64,000 nucleotides of DNA from Natronomonas gomsonensis (GTDB taxonomy: Archaea; Halobacteriota; Halobacteria; Halobacteriales; Haloarculaceae), in assembly GCF_013391635.1 (NCBI RefSeq), contig NZ_JACAWU010000001.1, positions 124,001 through 188,000 on the forward strand, read 5' to 3'. A program made the translations under genes and the position numbers. Shown in pieces: positions 61,083 through 64,000 of the stretch. The first letter of the stretch is position 1. Every line of letters begins with the position of its first letter. The notes beneath the pieces were generated by a model. The model was not told where the DNA came from. It saw only the letters and a program-made list of their open reading frames with translations, and did not search any database.

Positions 61083-62590
61083 CACTCCTCCTCCACCTTG
61101 ATATCCGCGGAGAGGCCCTGTGCCATCTCGATGTCCTTGGAGTTGTTCAGCGTCCACGCCGTCCGCTCGGTGACCGCCTCGATGATTTCGCGAGCGGAGG
61201 GGTAGCCGTTGCCGGATTTCTTCACGCCGCCGAACGGCAACTGTACCTCCGCGCCGATACACGGGAGGTTCCCGTAGGCCAGACCGAGTTCCGCGTGGTC
61301 GCGGTAGTAGTTGATTTGCCGGTAGTCCTCGCTGATTATCGACCCCGCGAGGCCGTACGGCGTCGCGTTCTGGAGTTCGACGGCGCGTTCGATGTCGCCG
61401 TCGTACTCGATGAGCGCGACGTGGGGACCGAACACTTCCTCGTGGATACACCGGAGATCCGGATCGTACGGCGTCTCGTAGACGAACGGGCCGACCCAGT
61501 GGCCGTCCTCGTGGCCGTCGGGAATCTCCTCGTCACCGAGGTCGGTTCGGTCGACCAGCACCTCGACGCCCTCCTCGCGGGCGAGGTCGTTGTACTTGCG
61601 AACCTTCTCGCGGTGCTCGGGTTCGATGAGCGGCCCCATGAACGTCCCCTCGTCGAGGGGATCACCGACGGCGACTTTCTCGACGGCGGCGACGAAGCGC
61701 TCCTTGAACTCGTCGTACACGTCGGTGTGAACGATGAGTCGCTCACTCGACACACAGCGCTGGCCGGTCGTCTTGAAACTCGACAGCACCGCCGCGGGCA
61801 CCGCGAGGTCGAGGTCGGCGTGTTCGGTGACGACGACGGCGTTCTTGCCGCCCATCTCGCAGGCGGCGAGTTTGCCGGGCGTGCCGCCGACCGTGTCGGC
61901 GATGCCGTGGCCGACCTCCGCGCTGCCCGTGAACAGCACCGTCTCGATGTCGCTGTCGACGATGGCGGCGCCGGCGTCGCCGAATCCCTGAACCATGTTG
62001 AACACGCCGTCGGGAATCCCGGCGTCGACCATCAGCTCCGCGATGGCGTGGGCACACTTCGGCGTCTGTTCGGCGGGTTTCCAGACGACCGTGTTGCCCT
62101 CGACCAACGCGACCGCCATGTGCCAAAACGGGATGGCGATGGGGAAGTTCCACGGCGTGATACAGCCGACGACGCCGCGGGGACTCCGGCGCATGTAGGC
62201 GTCTTTCGCCGCGATTTCGGAGGGCACCACGTCGCCGTGAGGGTGGCGTCCGTTGCCTGCCGCCCACTCGACCATGTGGGCCGCCTCGACGATGTCCGCC
62301 CGACCCTCGCTTATTTCCTTGCCACACTCACGGGTGACGAGTTCGCCGAGTTCGTCCGTCCGCGCCTTCAGTTCCTCGTAGACGTCCCAGAGGTACTCCG
62401 CGCGGTTGGGGTAGGAGAGTTCGCGCCACTCCTCGAAGGCGTCGGCGGCGGCGTCGACGGCCGTCGCGACATCCTCCTCGGTCCCCCGAGGGAACGCACC
62501 GAGTGACTCTCCAGTCGCCGGGTTTTCGCTTACGAACGTCTCTTCTCCCTCGACCCACTCGCCGTCGATGTAGTGTGCGTGTGACTCCAT
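61082..62590 (-). CDS. Aldehyde dehydrogenase, probable P5C dehydrogenase
   Basis: 502 residues from ATG 62590. All aldehyde dehydrogenase elements present: W-N-F at 147-149, catalytic E245 in C-E-M-G-G-K-N and nucleophile C279 in T-G-Q-R-C, N-A-T-P-Y-G-L and P-F-G-G-V-K-K-S-G near the end. Several substrates are possible by sequence alone; proximity to proline dehydrogenase and a Bat-type regulator points to oxidation of pyrroline-5-carboxylate to glutamate. Confidence 0.85.
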   Translation of the reverse strand: MESHAHYIDGEWVEGEETFVSENPATGESLGAFPRGTEEDVATAVDAAADAFEEWRELSYPNRAEYLWDVYEELKARTDELGELVTRECGKEISEGRADIVEAAHMVEWAAGNGRHPHGDVVPSEIAAKDAYMRRSPRGVVGCITPWNFPIAIPFWHMAVALVEGNTVVWKPAEQTPKCAHAIAELMVDAGIPDGVFNMVQGFGDAGAAIVDSDIETVLFTGSAEVGHGIADTVGGTPGKLAACEMGGKNAVVVTEHADLDLAVPAAVLSSFKTTGQRCVSSERLIVHTDVYDEFKERFVAAVEKVAVGDPLDEGTFMGPLIEPEHREKVRKYNDLAREEGVEVLVDRTDLGDEEIPDGHEDGHWVGPFVYETPYDPDLRCIHEEVFGPHVALIEYDGDIERAVELQNATPYGLAGSIISEDYRQINYYRDHAELGLAYGNLPCIGAEVQLPFGGVKKSGNGYPSAREIIEAVTERTAWTLNNSKDIEMAQGLSADIKVEEE

Positions 62591-62597
62591 ACACCAA

Positions 62598-62611
62598 CGT
62601 CCGTACGGACG
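62598..62611. promoter_or_regulatory. 14-bp palindrome between TATA and start of the aldehyde dehydrogenase gene
   Basis: CGTCCGTACGGACG. The likely minus-strand TATA element (62614-62622) is just upstream and the ATG is at 62590, so this lies over the transcription start, a repressor position. Confidence 0.5.
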
Positions 62612-62628
62612 GCAGAATACCCCACCCC

Positions 62629-62638
62629 GACCATGGTC
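62629..62638. promoter_or_regulatory. Palindrome copy 1 (GACCATGGTC)
   Basis: Perfect 10-bp palindrome just upstream of the aldehyde dehydrogenase TATA element. The same decamer recurs at 62688-62697, 59 bp away. Confidence 0.5.
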
Positions 62639-62685
62639 AGCCCTGCCGAAACCGACCGCATCGGTGCCGCGAGCGGCCACCGCTT

Positions 62686-62699
62686 CCGACCATGGTCGG
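62686..62699. promoter_or_regulatory. Palindrome copy 2 (CCGACCATGGTCGG)
   Basis: Perfect 14-bp palindrome containing the GACCATGGTC decamer of copy 1, upstream of the Bat-type regulator gene (TATA-like CTTATTC, 62724-62730). Likely binding site for a dimeric regulator, plausibly the Bat-type protein itself. Confidence 0.5.
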
Positions 62700-62748
62700 G
62701 TGACCTTCGACGGAAGACAGCGTCTTATTCTCTGCGTACGAACTGAGC

Positions 62749-63480
62749 ATGATGGGCCAGGCACAGCCGGGGACCGGCACGCGACTCACGCTGGATCTGT
62801 GGCATCCGAACTGCTGGGCGATAGAGGCGACCGAGAAGACATCGGGCGGCGTCTTGGCACACGCGATATACAACACGCCGAAGGCCAACGTCGCAACCGA
62901 CTCCGTCAACGGGCTGTTCACCGCCTTCGCGGACAGTACCGAGGAACTGGAAGAACTGCTCGCCGCCATCGAGGACTCCCCACACAGCGGCGAACTGCTG
63001 GAGTTACAGGAGCGGTTCGGGTCGGGCCACGCCGCCCCCGGCAATGTCGTCCGGGAGTTCTTCCTCGAGTACGACCCGAGCGACATGGTGTGTCCCGTGT
63101 TGCTCCAACACGGCTTCGTCCACAGCGAACCCGTCCGCATCGAGGACGGCCGGGAGTACTGGCAGGTGAGTTTCGCCAACGAACGCGCCGACATCGAATC
63201 GGCTCTGGATGGCGTCCGCACCGATGCCGGCGCGGAGGTCACCGTCGAGCGAATCACCTCCGGCGATGCCCGACGCCCGGAGCGACAGCGCCGACTCGAT
63301 GCCCTGACGCCGACCCAACGCGACGTGTTCGAACTCGCACGCGAGCGGGGCTACTACGAGTGGCCCCGCGGCGTCTCGACGCGCGACCTCGCGGCGGAAC
63401 TCGACGTTTCGAAGACGACGCTACTCGAACACCTCCGGAAGGCGGAGGCGAAACTACTCGACCCCCAGGCCCACGAGTAG
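62749..63480 (+). CDS. Bat-type helix-turn-helix regulator (HTH_10)
   Basis: 243 residues; ATG 62749 or 62752, both just downstream of the TATA-like element. N-terminal sensor region (1-180), C-terminal HTH_10 (about 187-240) with L-T-P-T-Q-R-D-V-F-E-L-A-R-E-R-G-Y-Y and recognition segment S-T-R-D-L-A-A-E-L-D-V-S-K-T-T-L-L-E-H-L-R-K-A-E. Between aldehyde dehydrogenase and proline dehydrogenase genes, so probably the local activator of proline use. Confidence 0.9.
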   Translation: MMGQAQPGTGTRLTLDLWHPNCWAIEATEKTSGGVLAHAIYNTPKANVATDSVNGLFTAFADSTEELEELLAAIEDSPHSGELLELQERFGSGHAAPGNVVREFFLEYDPSDMVCPVLLQHGFVHSEPVRIEDGREYWQVSFANERADIESALDGVRTDAGAEVTVERITSGDARRPERQRRLDALTPTQRDVFELARERGYYEWPRGVSTRDLAAELDVSKTTLLEHLRKAEAKLLDPQAHE

Positions 63481-63484
63481 CCGC

Positions 63485-64000
63485 TCACCGGCCGACGATG
63501 GCCCGCAGCGCGAACAGCGCGTTCGACTTCCGCTCCCGAATCCGTCGGTAGAAATACGAGAACCACTTGTTACCGTAGGGGACGTACTGATACACCGGCA
63601 CGTCGCCGGCGAGGTCACGCTGGGCCGACTCCCGGACGCCCATCAGCATCTGCACCTCGTAGGGGGTGCCGTATTCGTCGTGCATCTCGGCGGCGTACTC
63701 GAGCATCGCGGGGTCGTGGCTGCCGACCGCGACCCCGTCGTCGAACTCCCGGAAGGCGAACTCGATACAGTCCCGGTAGGCGGCATCGACCGCCTCGCCG
63801 CCCTTGTGGGCGATCTCCTTCGGTTCGTCGTAGGCGCCCTTCACCAGTCGCACCTTTCCGGGGAGTTCGGCCAGCCGCTGGAGGTCCTCCCGAGTCCGCT
63901 TGAGGTTGGCCTGCACGCAGACGCCCACGTCGCCGTCTGTCTCGCGGGCGTGGTGTTCGAAGGCGTCGAGAGTCACGTCGGTCGTCGTGTGGTCCTCCAT
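63485..64000 (-). CDS. putA: Proline dehydrogenase, C-terminal part (cut by window edge)
   Basis: 171 codons are visible and the frame is open to the right edge, so the true start is outside. The visible M-E-D-H-T-T-T is internal. Family elements: V-K-G-A-Y-D-E-P, G-S-H-D-P, E-V-Q-M-L-M-G-V-R and the C-terminal Y-V-P-Y-G-x-x-W with Y-x-x-R-R-I-R-E-R. FAD enzyme oxidising proline to pyrroline-5-carboxylate, which the nearby aldehyde dehydrogenase would convert to glutamate. Confidence 0.9.
   Translation of the reverse strand: MEDHTTTDVTLDAFEHHARETDGDVGVCVQANLKRTREDLQRLAELPGKVRLVKGAYDEPKEIAHKGGEAVDAAYRDCIEFAFREFDDGVAVGSHDPAMLEYAAEMHDEYGTPYEVQMLMGVRESAQRDLAGDVPVYQYVPYGNKWFSYFYRRIRERKSNALFALRAIVGR

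Noticed and set aside
1..64000. CRISPR array or cas genes
   Set aside because: No regularly spaced repeats and no Cas-like protein were seen.

Overview
The window is haloarchaeal chromosome (class Halobacteria). The evidence is the GC-rich, acidic proteome, the split RNA polymerase genes (B''/B' and A'/A''), archaeal EF-1alpha, EF-2, S10, S7, S12 and NusA-like genes, archaeal TATA boxes about 25-30 bp before start codons, Tat-type lipoproteins, and a tRNA intron with a bulge-helix-bulge motif. No species is claimed.

Left accessory region (1-18.6 kb). Positions 1-4507 are visibly AT-rich. They hold a coupled three-gene operon that runs off the left edge and ends in a divergent PCNA-like sliding clamp, then a membrane coiled-coil protein and a HEPN-type protein. 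Next come a minimal tyrosine recombinase, an SRA-like/HNH endonuclease and a small membrane protein. From 6.5 to 16.6 kb, on the minus strand, lies the structural cluster of a provirus of the halosphaerovirus (SH1-like) lineage: packaging ATPase, the VP7-like and VP4-like single beta-barrel capsid proteins, a kelch-repeat spike candidate and many small membrane or acidic virion proteins, nearly all translationally coupled. An AT-rich multi-pass membrane gene with its own TATA box splits this cluster. An AbrB-like gene, an RHH/winged-helix regulator, a SWIM zinc-finger protein and several zinc-finger microproteins lie between the structural promoter and tRNA-Ala(CGC), the likely but unproven right attachment site.

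Core region (18.8-48 kb). Translation and transcription genes come in blocks: S10/EF-1alpha, EF-2, S7/S12, and rpoH-B''-B'-A'-A''-nusA. Between and after them are homoserine dehydrogenase with an ACT regulator, a sugar dehydrogenase-like lipoprotein, an ABC exporter set, an RNase R-like enzyme, a PQQ-propeller lipoprotein, an M29-type aminopeptidase, tRNA-Asp, and structured spacers.

Second element (48.9-55.1 kb). This is an integrated rolling-circle plasmid or virus remnant in the 3' end of an intron-containing tRNA-Arg(UCU). It has a full-length integrase beside attL, a divergent winged-helix regulator, a HUH Rep protein, membrane proteins and two paralogous Tat lipoproteins. Two separate copies of the tRNA 3' end at its left side suggest successive integrations.

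Right end (55.2-64 kb). Housekeeping genes: YccF protein, P-loop kinase-like and UPF0201 pair, molybdopterin oxidoreductase, THUMP methyltransferase, Hsp20 and a nucleoside-recognition transporter. Last is a likely proline catabolic cluster (aldehyde/P5C dehydrogenase, Bat-type regulator, proline dehydrogenase cut by the window edge) with perfect palindromes in its divergent promoter.
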